A DNA stretch of 64,000 bases, taken from Rhodocytophaga rosea (GTDB lineage Bacteria > Bacteroidota > Bacteroidia > Cytophagales > 172606-1). Positions within the stretch are counted from its first letter, which is position 1, and each line of letters starts with the position of its first letter. The position numbers and the translations under genes were made by a program. The notes under the pieces were generated by a model, which ran no database searches, was not told where the DNA came from, and saw only the letters and a list, made by a program, of their open reading frames with translations. Shown piece after piece: positions 44,910-54,416 of this stretch. The DNA lies in assembly GCF_010119975.1 (NCBI RefSeq), contig NZ_CP048222.1, forward strand, positions 3,428,501 through 3,492,500. Reading direction: 5' to 3'.

Positions 44910-45535
44910 ATGAACAACACCCAAGGGTTAGGCCTGACTATCCAGGTAATGAATAATTTTAAAGCTTTATGGCTGGGCCAGCCGGAGATACGCCAGGTGA
45001 TTAATATGTTGCGTGAATTGTATACGCAAATAGAATTATTAAGCAGCTTACTGATAGAAGGCAATGTTCAAAGCGAAACCCTACAGATTTGTAAGCAACA
45101 AATGGCATTACAAGCGGTAGCTTTAATGGAAACAATGTCTGTTGGCTTTAATCAGCGGCAAACCTCAGCTTCTAAGCGTATAATGGTTTATACCTATACA
45201 GATATTTACCTGGCCCCCCCAAAATTGCCTTAAGCCGCTGTCAGGAGATCTATCAAAATGTAATGCAACTGCTGCCTGTTTTAAAAGAGGATGGTTTGGT
45301 TACTACCGATCCTGAACAATTCAATAATACTATTAGTCTCTACAGGTTAAACCTGGAAAAAGAAATAGTTACCAAACAAGATCTGACTACCTATACATAT
45401 ACGCTGGCAAAATTGTATCAGGAAGCTGAACACTTACTGCAAACCCGTTTAGATGTGCTACTTGCTCCTTATAGCGAGTATTATCCGGAATTTTATAAAG
45501 CTTACCAGCAAAGCCGTATTCAAGAGCCATTTTAA
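44910..45535 (+). pseudogene. Helical protein gene frameshifted at a C7 tract
   Basis: Two adjacent ORFs, 44910-45233 (MNNTQGLGLTIQVMNN start) and the 45263 ORF ending at 45535, become one of about 208 residues if the C7 run at 45214-45220 were C8 or C5. In the shifted frame KIALSRCQEIYQNVMQLLPV bridges the gap. The product would be all-helical. The C-terminus LAKLYQEAEHLLQTRLDVLL...EFYKAYQQSRI matches the end of the protein encoded at 29650-30330 at many positions, so the two are diverged paralogues. The C7 tract could be a sequencing error, a true mutation, or a phase-variable switch. Confidence 0.72.
45214..45220 (+). repeat. C7 homopolymer at a frame break
   Basis: Seven consecutive C between the two halves of the helical protein gene. 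Homopolymers of this length in low-GC DNA are prone to slippage; a change by +1 or -2 would restore the frame. Confidence 0.85.
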
Positions 45536-45699
45536 TGTAGAAACTACACCTTTAACTCTTCAGATTACAGCTTTTTAACTGCTGTATAGCATCCATTTGC
45601 AAAATTATTCCATTTTGTTTGCACTTTTTCAATAATTTTTTCAACTTATTGGTTACCAGGGGTATAAGTTGCCATTAACCCTAAACAATCTCCACAGGT

Positions 45700-46752
45700 A
45701 TGAAACCTACCCGACTTATTCTCTCCATTGATGGTGGCGGAACCAGAGGTATTATTCCAGCTACTATTCTGGCTATGCTTGAAAACAAATTAGGAAAGCC
45801 TTGTAACCAGATTTTTGACCTGATCGCCGGAACGTCTACCGGAGGCATTATTGCCCTGGCCTTGGCTGCAGGTGTAAAAGCCCGTGCCGTGCAGGAACTA
45901 TATTTGGATAAAGCAGATGATATTTTTAATGATGATTTCTGGGATAACCTTCGGGATGGTTTTGGCAAAAACCTGGGAGCTGATTACAAGCAGGATAAAC
46001 TTAAAAGAATATTACAGGGAATCATAGGAGATTTAACAATGGGTGATGTGCATGAATCCTCAAAAAATTCTTCCCATCCCTTTACCGTGATGGTGCCTAC
46101 ATTTGACTTGTCTCCGGAGAAAGATATGACTAAAATGGACCGCAATTACCGGCCTAAGATATTTACTTCCTTTCACTCTCACGACTTTTCAGCCCGTCTG
46201 GTAGATATTGCCTGTGCTACTTCGGCTGGACCAACCTATTTCCCGATTTTTAAATCACCTGATAAAAACCTGCCTGGCAGTTATATAGATGGCGGAGTTG
46301 CCATTAATCATCCGGCTATGTCGGCTTTGGCTATGGCTGTGAATGAAGAAAGTGGTTTAGGATGGCCTATTGGAGAATGTAGGGTGCTATCCTTAGGTAC
46401 TGGTACTTCTAATACCAACTGGTTTGACCGCAATAAAATTGGAGATGGCGACTGGGGAAATATGCAATGGGTAAAATACCTGCCTGACTTACTAGTAGAG
46501 TCGAATATACAGGCATCTGAATATTATGTAAGGCAGATGATACCCAATTGCAACAACAATTACCGCCGCATTCAGCACGATCTGAGCAATTTACCCGGCG
46601 CCAGAGGCAAAACCATTGGCATGGATACTGTAAAACGGGAGATCCTGGAGGCCATGCAGCATAAAGCAATTACCTATTTTAATGATGCTGCCAATCAACA
46701 GGAATTGATAGATTTTGTGGAGATGAAGGAAATGGCTCCTCTACTCGTGTGA
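45700..46752 (+). CDS. Patatin-like phospholipase
   Basis: 350 residues. The oxyanion motif IDGGGTRG (residues about 7-14), the nucleophile GTSTGG (about 47-52; Ser in the GxSxG elbow) and the catalytic Asp in YIDGGVAINH (about 195-204) complete a patatin Ser-Asp dyad. It is a soluble phospholipase A acting on membrane lipids; similar proteins are used as CBASS effectors (CapV), but no nucleotide cyclase gene is nearby, so a housekeeping or signalling lipase is more likely. The gene 232 bp downstream encodes a membrane protein with a lipase-like motif. Confidence 0.92.
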   Translation: MKPTRLILSIDGGGTRGIIPATILAMLENKLGKPCNQIFDLIAGTSTGGIIALALAAGVKARAVQELYLDKADDIFNDDFWDNLRDGFGKNLGADYKQDKLKRILQGIIGDLTMGDVHESSKNSSHPFTVMVPTFDLSPEKDMTKMDRNYRPKIFTSFHSHDFSARLVDIACATSAGPTYFPIFKSPDKNLPGSYIDGGVAINHPAMSALAMAVNEESGLGWPIGECRVLSLGTGTSNTNWFDRNKIGDGDWGNMQWVKYLPDLLVESNIQASEYYVRQMIPNCNNNYRRIQHDLSNLPGARGKTIGMDTVKREILEAMQHKAITYFNDAANQQELIDFVEMKEMAPLLV

Positions 46753-46918
46753 GATTCCCTCAAATTAAAAAGTTGCCTAATAAGATAAATAAGCCAGGAA
46801 GAATATTCCATACGGTATTTCTTATTCAAAAATAGTTGTAAACTGGTTTTCTAAAGCCTGCAACCGCTCATGGTGTCTGGTAGGAGGCTGCATTAAAAGG
46901 ATGTTAATCCTCCCCTCA

Positions 46919-46946
46919 ACTGCATTAAGTTACAACTTAATGCAGT
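46919..46946. repeat. Perfect 13-bp palindrome between patatin gene and membrane hydrolase
   Basis: ACTGCATTAAGTT, AC, AACTTAATGCAGT. It lies 39 bp before the ATG at 46985, with more short repeats around it (AGGAT/ATCCT and GGAGG/CCTCC). A T-rich tract follows about 13 bases later, so it may terminate the patatin transcript or serve as an operator for the following gene. Confidence 0.7.
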
Positions 46947-46984
46947 TGTATGCTCTATTTTTTCTCAACCAACATTCTAATCAT

Positions 46985-48475
46985 ATGAGCTTTTTTCCTG
47001 AAAACGAGGCTATTTTATTCATTCCTGGATTAGCTAACCTGGAAATGAATCAGACAGTAGAAGCATTTGCCTACCGGCTCAAAAAGTCGCTCGACATAAA
47101 TTCTCCTGAAGAAAATGACAAGTTTATAACTGAGTTGCGAAAAACAACTTACGGCAAGGATAATAAACAGGAATGCCAGATTGTTTCTATTTACCGGATA
47201 TCAAATAATGAAAAGAAGAAGGTATACGACATTTATGAATTGAATTACTGCCGGGATCTGATCCGCAGGTTCGAACAAATGAATGTTCTGTTTAAAACAA
47301 TGGTATTATTTACTACGGTCACTGCCAAATTGCCCAGGTTTTTCTGGGTAATTATCCGCCGGACCAAAGGCCTTCACCTGAGAGACAAAATACAGTCACT
47401 CTATGTAGGACTTATTTTGTTGTCGATCAGTTTGTATGGGATTATGCTGCTTACCGCTTTAGTTGCCAGCATCGAACAGCCCTTGGCGAATCAAAACTGG
47501 GGTTCACTGAATCTGGGAAATGCCATACAAACCGAAAAACAAACCATATCAGCCATTCTACATACGTATTTTGGTTCGTTTTCCTTGCTTCCGGCTGCAC
47601 AAGAAGTATTCTCCTGGATTGGAAATGTATTATTACATATTTACCGGTTTTTTGCTGACATTTTTTTACTCCTCTGGCAAATTCCGCTGATGGTATTTCA
47701 TGTCGCCCTTACATTCAGAGACTGGATTATTGGTTCGGCAGCTATATTATTCTTGCTACTCCCCAATATCCGTACTTTTATTACCAATACAGCTACTCAA
47801 TATATCTGCTATTTTAATTATCTGAACGTAGGTGAACGCAGGCTTAATATTATCGGGAAACTTGAAGAAATATTAGAATGTGCTTCGGAAAGCAAGGAGA
47901 ATTACAGCAAAATAAGTATACATTCTTTCAGCTTTGGATCTATTGTGGCCTTAGATGCCTTATTTCCCTACGATGGTGTAATTTCAGAACGGATGAAAAA
48001 TATCCATACCTTAATCACCGTAGGCTGTCCATATGATTTTATCCGTGTGTACTGGCCTAATTATTATAACCGGCAAAAACTGGCTGAAAACAAACCTCTT
48101 CAATTACAACGGTGGTACAATGTGTATTCGTCTATAGATATTCTCTCTTCCAATTTCCGGGATGATTCTTCCCAGAAAGAAGCCGAAAAAATGATAGGTG
48201 CCCAGAAACCAACCAATGTTCCTTTCAATGCGATTACTCCAGAAGATGTTTCTACCTGGGATAATTTCACCTTGCTGGGTTTACGTGCACATACTTTGTA
48301 CTGGGAGGATGAATCTTATAGCGCCTCTTATCTGACTAACCTTTTTCAGCAGATGAAAAAAGATGAGGAGAAGGCAAATAGAGAACAAATAGTGCAGGAA
48401 AACGCTAGAACAACTTTTGATTTAACTGTATCTACGGCTGCATTGGTTGATGAAGTTGCATTAGCTAAAACATAA
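46985..48475 (+). CDS. Membrane protein with lipase-like serine motif, unknown
   Basis: 496 residues from ATG 46985 (MSFFPENEAILFIPG); the frame is open further upstream to 46901, but those codons cross a palindrome. The N-terminus AILFIPGLANLEM looks like the oxyanion strand of an alpha/beta hydrolase. Hydrophobic helices lie at about 140-160, 195-210, 225-245 and 250-275. After them, KISIHSFSFGSIVALDALFP (about 330-349) is a nucleophile elbow with SxSxG-like spacing, followed by TLITVGCPYDFIR. So a serine hydrolase fold split by membrane helices is likely. Charged C-terminal tail. With the patatin gene it may form a membrane lipid-processing pair. Confidence 0.72.
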   Translation: MSFFPENEAILFIPGLANLEMNQTVEAFAYRLKKSLDINSPEENDKFITELRKTTYGKDNKQECQIVSIYRISNNEKKKVYDIYELNYCRDLIRRFEQMNVLFKTMVLFTTVTAKLPRFFWVIIRRTKGLHLRDKIQSLYVGLILLSISLYGIMLLTALVASIEQPLANQNWGSLNLGNAIQTEKQTISAILHTYFGSFSLLPAAQEVFSWIGNVLLHIYRFFADIFLLLWQIPLMVFHVALTFRDWIIGSAAILFLLLPNIRTFITNTATQYICYFNYLNVGERRLNIIGKLEEILECASESKENYSKISIHSFSFGSIVALDALFPYDGVISERMKNIHTLITVGCPYDFIRVYWPNYYNRQKLAENKPLQLQRWYNVYSSIDILSSNFRDDSSQKEAEKMIGAQKPTNVPFNAITPEDVSTWDNFTLLGLRAHTLYWEDESYSASYLTNLFQQMKKDEEKANREQIVQENARTTFDLTVSTAALVDEVALAKT

Positions 48476-48521
48476 GGAATAGAACCTAGCATTCTCCTGC
48501 ATTCAATATATAGCCTATTCA

Positions 48522-49016
48522 TCACTGCTCACTTGTTTCGCCAGTAGGCATACTATCTTCTGAATTTCGTGCGACACCACCCATTGGAAAACCGGAAGCA
48601 GGATTAGTTGAATGTTGCAATTGCTGTGTAGGAAGATCCGGATTATCTTTCATAGCAGGATCATCAGCTGGCTTCTCTGCAGCGGCATCTCTTGCCTCCT
48701 GTAAACTTTCAGGGCTCACATAATCATTGATAGCTGGCGTACCAGCTGTAGTAGGCCGGTTGGCATCCGGGCTTATTTCTCCAGTACCAGGTCCGGAACC
48801 TGCCCCACTAATGGATTTTCCATCTACCCCTGCTATATTCCACTGATGCGTATCCATAAAGGCGGCTCCTTTGGTCATATCCAGTAAGTCTTCCTTTGCC
48901 ATACCTAAAGGCGTATTCGGTTTTTTATCCAGGTCTATCGCATCTGATTGTTCATCTGCTTGCTTGCGTGCTATTTCTTTTTCTGGTTGTTCTTCGTGAT
49001 GTTGATTAGGTTCCAT
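48522..49016 (-). CDS. Low-complexity hypothetical protein, 164 aa
   Basis: Strongly hydrophilic, rich in Pro, Gly, Ala, Asp and Glu, without predicted structure (QHHEEQPEKEIARKQADEQS, GTGEISPDANRP, AAEKPADDPAMKDNPD). Probably intrinsically disordered. I recall similar proteins near stress genes in Cytophagales, without function. It lies convergent with the membrane hydrolase, 46 bp between stops. The ATG at 49016 is the natural start. Whether it is expressed cannot be judged. Confidence 0.55.
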   Translation of the reverse strand: MEPNQHHEEQPEKEIARKQADEQSDAIDLDKKPNTPLGMAKEDLLDMTKGAAFMDTHQWNIAGVDGKSISGAGSGPGTGEISPDANRPTTAGTPAINDYVSPESLQEARDAAAEKPADDPAMKDNPDLPTQQLQHSTNPASGFPMGGVARNSEDSMPTGETSEQ

Positions 49017-49250
49017 AATAGGTTGATTTTAGAATTGGTGCTACTACATACGTATTTTGTCCAGTCTTGGTACAAATTTCCTCGAAAAAAGAAAAATTTG
49101 ACCAGTCACATTTGAATTTTGCCGCTGAACAAATCCAGTCATAATAGCTATATAATGTAGGTTACTCCAGATATGCCATACCATTAAGAAGGTGTTTACA
49201 ATATATAGTAAGCATTTTGTATCGCACCCTCTAAAACACATAACTGATCA

Positions 49251-50252
49251 ATGAAAAAAATACCTTTACGTGCCCTATTTCTGGCAGGTTTATCTCTTAT
49301 TACTTCTATTGCACAAGCCCAGACACCTGTTTTTTACAGCGAACCTTTAATTCCTTATTTCTCTAAAGTGCCTACTCCGCCAGCTTCTGTTGCTGAAGCT
49401 TTTAAAATGAGTGCATATGATGCCAGTACCTATACAATTACATCTCCTGCCTACCTGACAGAATTCAGATCTAAACTATCAAGCATACAGGAAGATATTC
49501 AGATAAGTAGTGCCATGTTAAGCATGAACGCAGGACCTTCTACAGATACCCAGATGAAACTGGCGGCTCAAATGCAAGATCCGGTTTTTCAGAAAAAAAT
49601 AGAAGCGATGAGCCAGCAGGAAAAGATGGAGTTTGCCATGAAAATGCAACAGGAAATGGCGGCTGGCAGCGCACCTGTGCAGGCAGAAGATGAAGATGTA
49701 GCAGAGGTTATTAATGAAATTGCTGAAATTACCACCAATCTGAATACGAAACATGGCCTATTGAATTTTGAAAACAGCCTCAATGGAAAATATAGTGCAT
49801 ATAGCCAGAAGATAAAAGAATACAATCTGAAAATGCAGGAATGGGAAATGGCTGAGGTAGCAAAGCTTCCAAATCTTCCTCAAAAAATGGGAGTATCTGC
49901 TGGAAAAGACCCGCAGAAAGTAAAAAATATCAAACTGGCCTCTATTAATAAACAAATTGAATTCATGGACCAGCAGTTAAAAGCGTTCAATATAGAATGG
50001 AATAAATACCTGCAAGCGGTTCGGCCACAACTCACCAAAGCCGACCAGAGATTTGCCAAGATTGAATATTATAAACGGGTTCGTAACAATGCCTTTAAAA
50101 ATACACTTCTGGCACATCAGGGAACCTTACTGAGCTACGTACAAACTATGGCCGAAATTTCAGAACTTATTATTAAAGAATCTGCTGAGTTACAGGCGTT
50201 AAAGTTAAAAGTTGAACATGCACCGCTTACCGAATACGAAGGAAACTTATAA
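49251..50252 (+). CDS. Exported helical hypothetical protein
   Basis: 333 residues. A clean signal peptide (MKKIPLRALFLAGLSLITSI, ending QAQ) is followed by an almost all-helical protein rich in Met, Gln and Lys (QKKIEAMSQQEKMEFAMKMQ, AELQALKLKVEHAPLTEYEG). It has heptad-like stretches from about 90-180 and 225-320, so it may form a coiled-coil bundle in the periplasm. No family recognised. A terminator follows the gene; about 234 bp precede it. Confidence 0.72.
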   Translation: MKKIPLRALFLAGLSLITSIAQAQTPVFYSEPLIPYFSKVPTPPASVAEAFKMSAYDASTYTITSPAYLTEFRSKLSSIQEDIQISSAMLSMNAGPSTDTQMKLAAQMQDPVFQKKIEAMSQQEKMEFAMKMQQEMAAGSAPVQAEDEDVAEVINEIAEITTNLNTKHGLLNFENSLNGKYSAYSQKIKEYNLKMQEWEMAEVAKLPNLPQKMGVSAGKDPQKVKNIKLASINKQIEFMDQQLKAFNIEWNKYLQAVRPQLTKADQRFAKIEYYKRVRNNAFKNTLLAHQGTLLSYVQTMAEISELIIKESAELQALKLKVEHAPLTEYEGNL

Positions 50253-50305
50253 ATAGCTGTAAAACTTATTTTTTAACAGTGTTGATCGCCCAACATCTGT
50301 ATTGG

Positions 50306-50335
50306 AACCAGGGACTTTTTAGTTCCTGGTTTTTT
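50306..50335 (+). terminator. Intrinsic terminator
   Basis: AACCAGGGACT, TTTT and AGTTCCTGGTT (one G-U pair) with a T6 run, about 50 bp after the stop of the exported helical protein gene. Confidence 0.9.
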
Positions 50336-50559
50336 ATGTACTGCATTTTGATGTTCTTTCACATTCTTCAGATAGTGCGGCTTATTCATTTTCTCCAGCC
50401 TTTTCCTGAAAAAAACTAACTTGCCTATACTTTATGTTGATATTGAAGGTACTATGCTTTGCCTTTTCATTCGTGGAATGAATAGTGCCTTGACGTTGTG
50501 AGAAGCAGTCTTACAAACCAATGTCAAACGACCAGTGATCACCACCTAAAGACTTTATT

Positions 50560-53500
50560 ATGCAAGCTGCTCAGATCAAACCCTACAAGCCCATACATCA
50601 TATCCGCATTGTTACGGCTGCCTCACTTTTTGACGGCCATGATGCGGCTATTAATATCATGCGGCGGATCATTCAGGCTTCCGGGGCAGAGGTTATTCAC
50701 CTGGGGCATAACCGTTCAGTGGCTGAAATTGTAGATTGCGCCATTCAGGAAGATGTACAGGGAATTGCCATTACTTCGTACCAGGGAGGCCATGTAGAGT
50801 TTTTTAAATATATGTATGATCTGCTAAGGGAGAAAGGAGCCGGGCATATTAAAATTTTTGGTGGTGGCGGCGGCACCATTCTGCCCACAGAAATAGAAGA
50901 ATTGCATGAGTACGGCATTAATCGCATCTATTCTCCGGACGATGGCCGGGCTATGGGCTTACAGGGGATGATAAACGATCTATTAGAGCAATGCGATTTC
51001 CCAACCAAAACACCGCCATTGAATGGAGAAACTGATCATCTGCCACAGAAAGACCCTAAAGTAATTGGCTCACTCATTTCTATTGCTGAAAATTTTCCGG
51101 AAGAAGCAAAAAAACTTCAGGAAGAACTCAATAAGCTGATTCGCAATAAAACCATACCAGTGCTGGGCATTACAGGTACTGGTGGTTCTGGTAAATCATC
51201 GCTGGTAGATGAACTGGTAAGGCGCTATCTGAAGCAGTTTACGGATAAAACCATTGCCATTATCTCTGTAGATCCTTCTAAACGAAAAACCGGGGGTGCT
51301 TTGCTCGGCGACCGTATCCGCATGAACAGCATTCATAATCCCAGAGTATACATGCGTTCACTGGCAACCAGGCAATCAAACCTGGCTCTGAGTCGATATG
51401 TGCAGGAAGCCATTGATATTTGTAAGGCCGCAGGGTATGATTTTATTATTGTGGAAACCTCTGGTATTGGCCAGTCGGATACTGAAATTACCGAACATTC
51501 GGATGTGTCACTTTATGTAATGACTTCTGAATACGGCGCTGCTACCCAGTTGGAAAAGATAGATATGCTCGATTTTGCCGACCTGATCGCAATCAATAAG
51601 TTCGACAAACGAGGCTCTCTGGATGCCTTGCGGGATGTACGCAAACAGTATAAGCGAAATCATAATCTGTGGGAAACACCAGATGATCAATTGCCGGTGT
51701 TTGGTACCATCGCTTCGCAATTCAATGACCCAGGAATGAACTTGCTGTACCGGAAAGTAATGGAGAAAGTAGCTGAAAAAACTGGTAGTGAGCAATGGAA
51801 AACAGGAAATGGGATCTTCTCTTTATCAAATACCCAGACTTCAGCTATCAATTACATTATTCCTCCTGACCGGGTACGCTATCTTGCTGAGATAGCCGAA
51901 ACTAGCGCTTCCTATGACCAGTTTGTAAAAGAGCAGGCAGCCATTGCCCAGCAATTATTTCAAGTAAGGGGAGTTCTTGACTTATTAAAAAAAGGCGCTG
52001 ATTATTCAGTTAATTCTCAGGTAAACAACCAACATCTGGTTGAAGGTCTGGAAAATATGTATAGTGAGCTGGAAGCTAAGTTGCATTTTGAGTGTCGGAA
52101 CTTATTGCAAAGCTGGGAGGACACAAAACAACGCTATACAGCCAATACCTATAAATTCCAGGTAAGAGATAAAGTAATTGAACAGGACTTATATATCGAA
52201 ACCCTGTCGCATCTTAAGATTCCGAAAATTAGTCTGCCGGCTTACCAGAACTGGGGCGATATACTTAAATGGCTGCTCACCGAAAATGTGCCTGGCGAAT
52301 TTCCGTATGCAGCCGGTGTGTTTCCACTGAAGCGGGAAGGCGAAGATCCTACCCGCATGTTTGCTGGTGAAGGAGGCCCGGAACGCACCAATAGGCGTTT
52401 TCACTATGTTTCCAAAGGAATGCCGGCCAAACGCTTATCTACTGCTTTCGATTCAGTTACTTTGTATGGCGAAAATCCGGATCACCGGCCAGATATTTAT
52501 GGGAAAATTGGTAACTCCGGTGTAAGCGTAGCCAGTCTGGATGATGCCAAAAAGCTGTATTCCGGGTTTAATTTATGCGATCCGGCTACTTCCGTTTCCA
52601 TGACCATTAACGGACCGGCTCCTATCTTGCTTGGATTTTTTCTCAATGCCGCTATCGACCAACAATGCGAAATCTATATCTGCCAAAATGGATTAACAGA
52701 AGAAGTAGAAAGAAAAATCAAGCAGCACTATGATACGCTTGAAAAAGAACAGGGAGCAGCCTTACGGCCAATATATCAGGGTGCATTACCTGAGGGAAAC
52801 AATGGCTTGGGTTTGCTATTGCTGGGCGTAACCGGTGATCAGGTTTTGCCTGTAGCCGTGTATGAAAAAATCAAATCTGATACATTAAAAGCCGTCAGAG
52901 GTACAGTTCAGGCAGATATTTTGAAGGAAGACCAGGCACAAAATACCTGCATCTTCTCCACAGAATTTTCCCTGCGGCTGATGGGCGATATTCAGCAGTA
53001 TTTTATTGACCAGAAAGTGCGGAATTTTTATTCGGTATCTATTTCAGGTTACCATATTGCCGAAGCTGGAGCCAATCCGATTTCTCAACTGGCGTTTACC
53101 CTGGCCAATGGATTTACCTTTGTAGAATATTACCTCTCCAGAGGAATGCACATTGATGATTTTGCACCGAATCTCTCATTCTTCTTTTCCAACGGCCTCG
53201 ATCCGGAATATGCAGTGATTGGCAGGGTAGCCAGGCGGATATGGGCAAAAGCCATGAAATATAAATACAAAGGAAACGACCGATCTCAGAAATTAAAATA
53301 CCATATTCAGACTTCCGGCCGCTCACTGCATGCCCAGGAAATTGCCTTTAACGACATCCGTACTACTTTACAGGCTTTGTATGCGATTTATGATAATTGC
53401 AATTCCTTGCATACGAATGCCTATGATGAAGCCATAACGACTCCTACAGAAGAATCGGTGCGACGGGCGATGGCCATTCAGTTGATCATCAATAAAGAAT

Positions 53501-53997
53501 CTGGGTTAGCTAAGAACGAAAATCCCCTGCAGGGTGCTTTTATTATCGAGGAATTAACCGACCTGGTGGAGCAAGCGGTATTGCAGGAATTCCGGAATAT
53601 TTCGGATCGGGGAGGAGTATTGGGTGCGATGGAACGCATGTACCAACGGTCTAAAATTCAGGAGGAATCTTTGTATTATGAGACCTTGAAACATAATGGA
53701 AATTTACCTATCATTGGCGTGAATACTTTTCTGGACCCCAAAGGTTCGCCTACCATTATTCCGGCAGAAGTGATCCGCTCGACCAGAGAAGAGAAAGAAT
53801 ATGCTATTGCTTCCAGGGACGCTTTTCACAAGCGGAATGAGAAAATGGCTTCAGTGGCTTTACAAAACCTTCAGAAAGTGGCTGTTGAAAACAAAAATTT
53901 ATTTGGTGAATTGATGGAAACCACTAAATTTTGCACTTTAGGACAAATTTCTAATGCTCTTTATGATGTAGGGGGCCAATACCGCCGCAATATGTAA
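50560..53997 (+). CDS. icmF: Fused isobutyryl-CoA mutase IcmF
   Basis: 1145 residues, normal for IcmF. The domain order is: B12-binding domain (about 15-150; [26 protein letters not shown]), then a MeaB-like GTPase chaperone (about 200-420; P-loop [53 protein letters not shown]) and the mutase TIM barrel to the end ([56 protein letters not shown]). It interconverts isobutyryl-CoA and n-butyryl-CoA with adenosylcobalamin, in branched-chain acid metabolism. It is not followed by another gene in the same direction within 110 bp; monocistronic. Confidence 0.96.
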   Translation: MQAAQIKPYKPIHHIRIVTAASLFDGHDAAINIMRRIIQASGAEVIHLGHNRSVAEIVDCAIQEDVQGIAITSYQGGHVEFFKYMYDLLREKGAGHIKIFGGGGGTILPTEIEELHEYGINRIYSPDDGRAMGLQGMINDLLEQCDFPTKTPPLNGETDHLPQKDPKVIGSLISIAENFPEEAKKLQEELNKLIRNKTIPVLGITGTGGSGKSSLVDELVRRYLKQFTDKTIAIISVDPSKRKTGGALLGDRIRMNSIHNPRVYMRSLATRQSNLALSRYVQEAIDICKAAGYDFIIVETSGIGQSDTEITEHSDVSLYVMTSEYGAATQLEKIDMLDFADLIAINKFDKRGSLDALRDVRKQYKRNHNLWETPDDQLPVFGTIASQFNDPGMNLLYRKVMEKVAEKTGSEQWKTGNGIFSLSNTQTSAINYIIPPDRVRYLAEIAETSASYDQFVKEQAAIAQQLFQVRGVLDLLKKGADYSVNSQVNNQHLVEGLENMYSELEAKLHFECRNLLQSWEDTKQRYTANTYKFQVRDKVIEQDLYIETLSHLKIPKISLPAYQNWGDILKWLLTENVPGEFPYAAGVFPLKREGEDPTRMFAGEGGPERTNRRFHYVSKGMPAKRLSTAFDSVTLYGENPDHRPDIYGKIGNSGVSVASLDDAKKLYSGFNLCDPATSVSMTINGPAPILLGFFLNAAIDQQCEIYICQNGLTEEVERKIKQHYDTLEKEQGAALRPIYQGALPEGNNGLGLLLLGVTGDQVLPVAVYEKIKSDTLKAVRGTVQADILKEDQAQNTCIFSTEFSLRLMGDIQQYFIDQKVRNFYSVSISGYHIAEAGANPISQLAFTLANGFTFVEYYLSRGMHIDDFAPNLSFFFSNGLDPEYAVIGRVARRIWAKAMKYKYKGNDRSQKLKYHIQTSGRSLHAQEIAFNDIRTTLQALYAIYDNCNSLHTNAYDEAITTPTEESVRRAMAIQLIINKESGLAKNENPLQGAFIIEELTDLVEQAVLQEFRNISDRGGVLGAMERMYQRSKIQEESLYYETLKHNGNLPIIGVNTFLDPKGSPTIIPAEVIRSTREEKEYAIASRDAFHKRNEKMASVALQNLQKVAVENKNLFGELMETTKFCTLGQISNALYDVGGQYRRNM

Positions 53998-54111
53998 CCG
54001 CTATTTTTGTAACAAAAACATTCTCATGTAAGTATAAAGAATTTTTTAACTTATTATGGATGGAAAAATTTACTGTATTTTGTAAAAATTGTAAATTTAA
54101 AAGCGATAGAA

Positions 54112-54315
54112 ATGATAACTGAAGTTCTTTGTGAAGAAACCCATATTGAGATTGGATATAACCCAGATGCTAAAACACTTCATGTAAACTGGAAAGGCAG
54201 CCAGACAATAGATTCTATGAAAAAAGGCTGTGATAAAATTCTGGAATTTATGAAAGCCCGGGAGTGTAACAAGGTATATACTGAATCTTCGGTAACTGAG
54301 CCTGCTTACGCATAA
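54112..54315 (+). CDS. Short hypothetical protein, possible truncated STAS-like protein
   Basis: 67 residues: MITEVLCEETHIEIGYNPDAK then WKGSQTIDSMKKGCDKILEF. It looks like the N-terminal half of a longer uncharacterised Bacteroidota family (about 130-140 residues, STAS/SEC14-like) that I recall from other genomes. Here the reading frame ends after NKVYTESSVTEP, with no sign of the second half in the next 100 bp. So it is either truncated or a short paralogue. A strong terminator lies 44 bp after the stop. Confidence 0.5.
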   Translation: MITEVLCEETHIEIGYNPDAKTLHVNWKGSQTIDSMKKGCDKILEFMKARECNKVYTESSVTEPAYA

Positions 54316-54358
54316 GGTTTTACAATAAACTATAATTTCATTAATAATCCATAAAATG

Positions 54359-54388
54359 AAAGAGGCTGGTTTTTGAATCAGCCTCTTT
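54359..54388. terminator. Intrinsic terminator between convergent genes
   Basis: AAAGAGGCTG, a 10-nt loop and CAGCCTCTTT form a perfect 10-bp stem with T-rich tract downstream, between the short gene and the convergent haloperoxidase-like gene; A-runs allow use in both directions. Confidence 0.85.
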
Positions 54389-54416
54389 TGTATTTTTTAT
54401 ATATTCGATAGGATAA

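Noticed and set aside
45700-46752. Patatin as an antiphage CBASS effector (CapV)
   Set aside because: No nucleotidyltransferase/cyclase gene or Cap2/Cap3-type gene lies in the neighbourhood.
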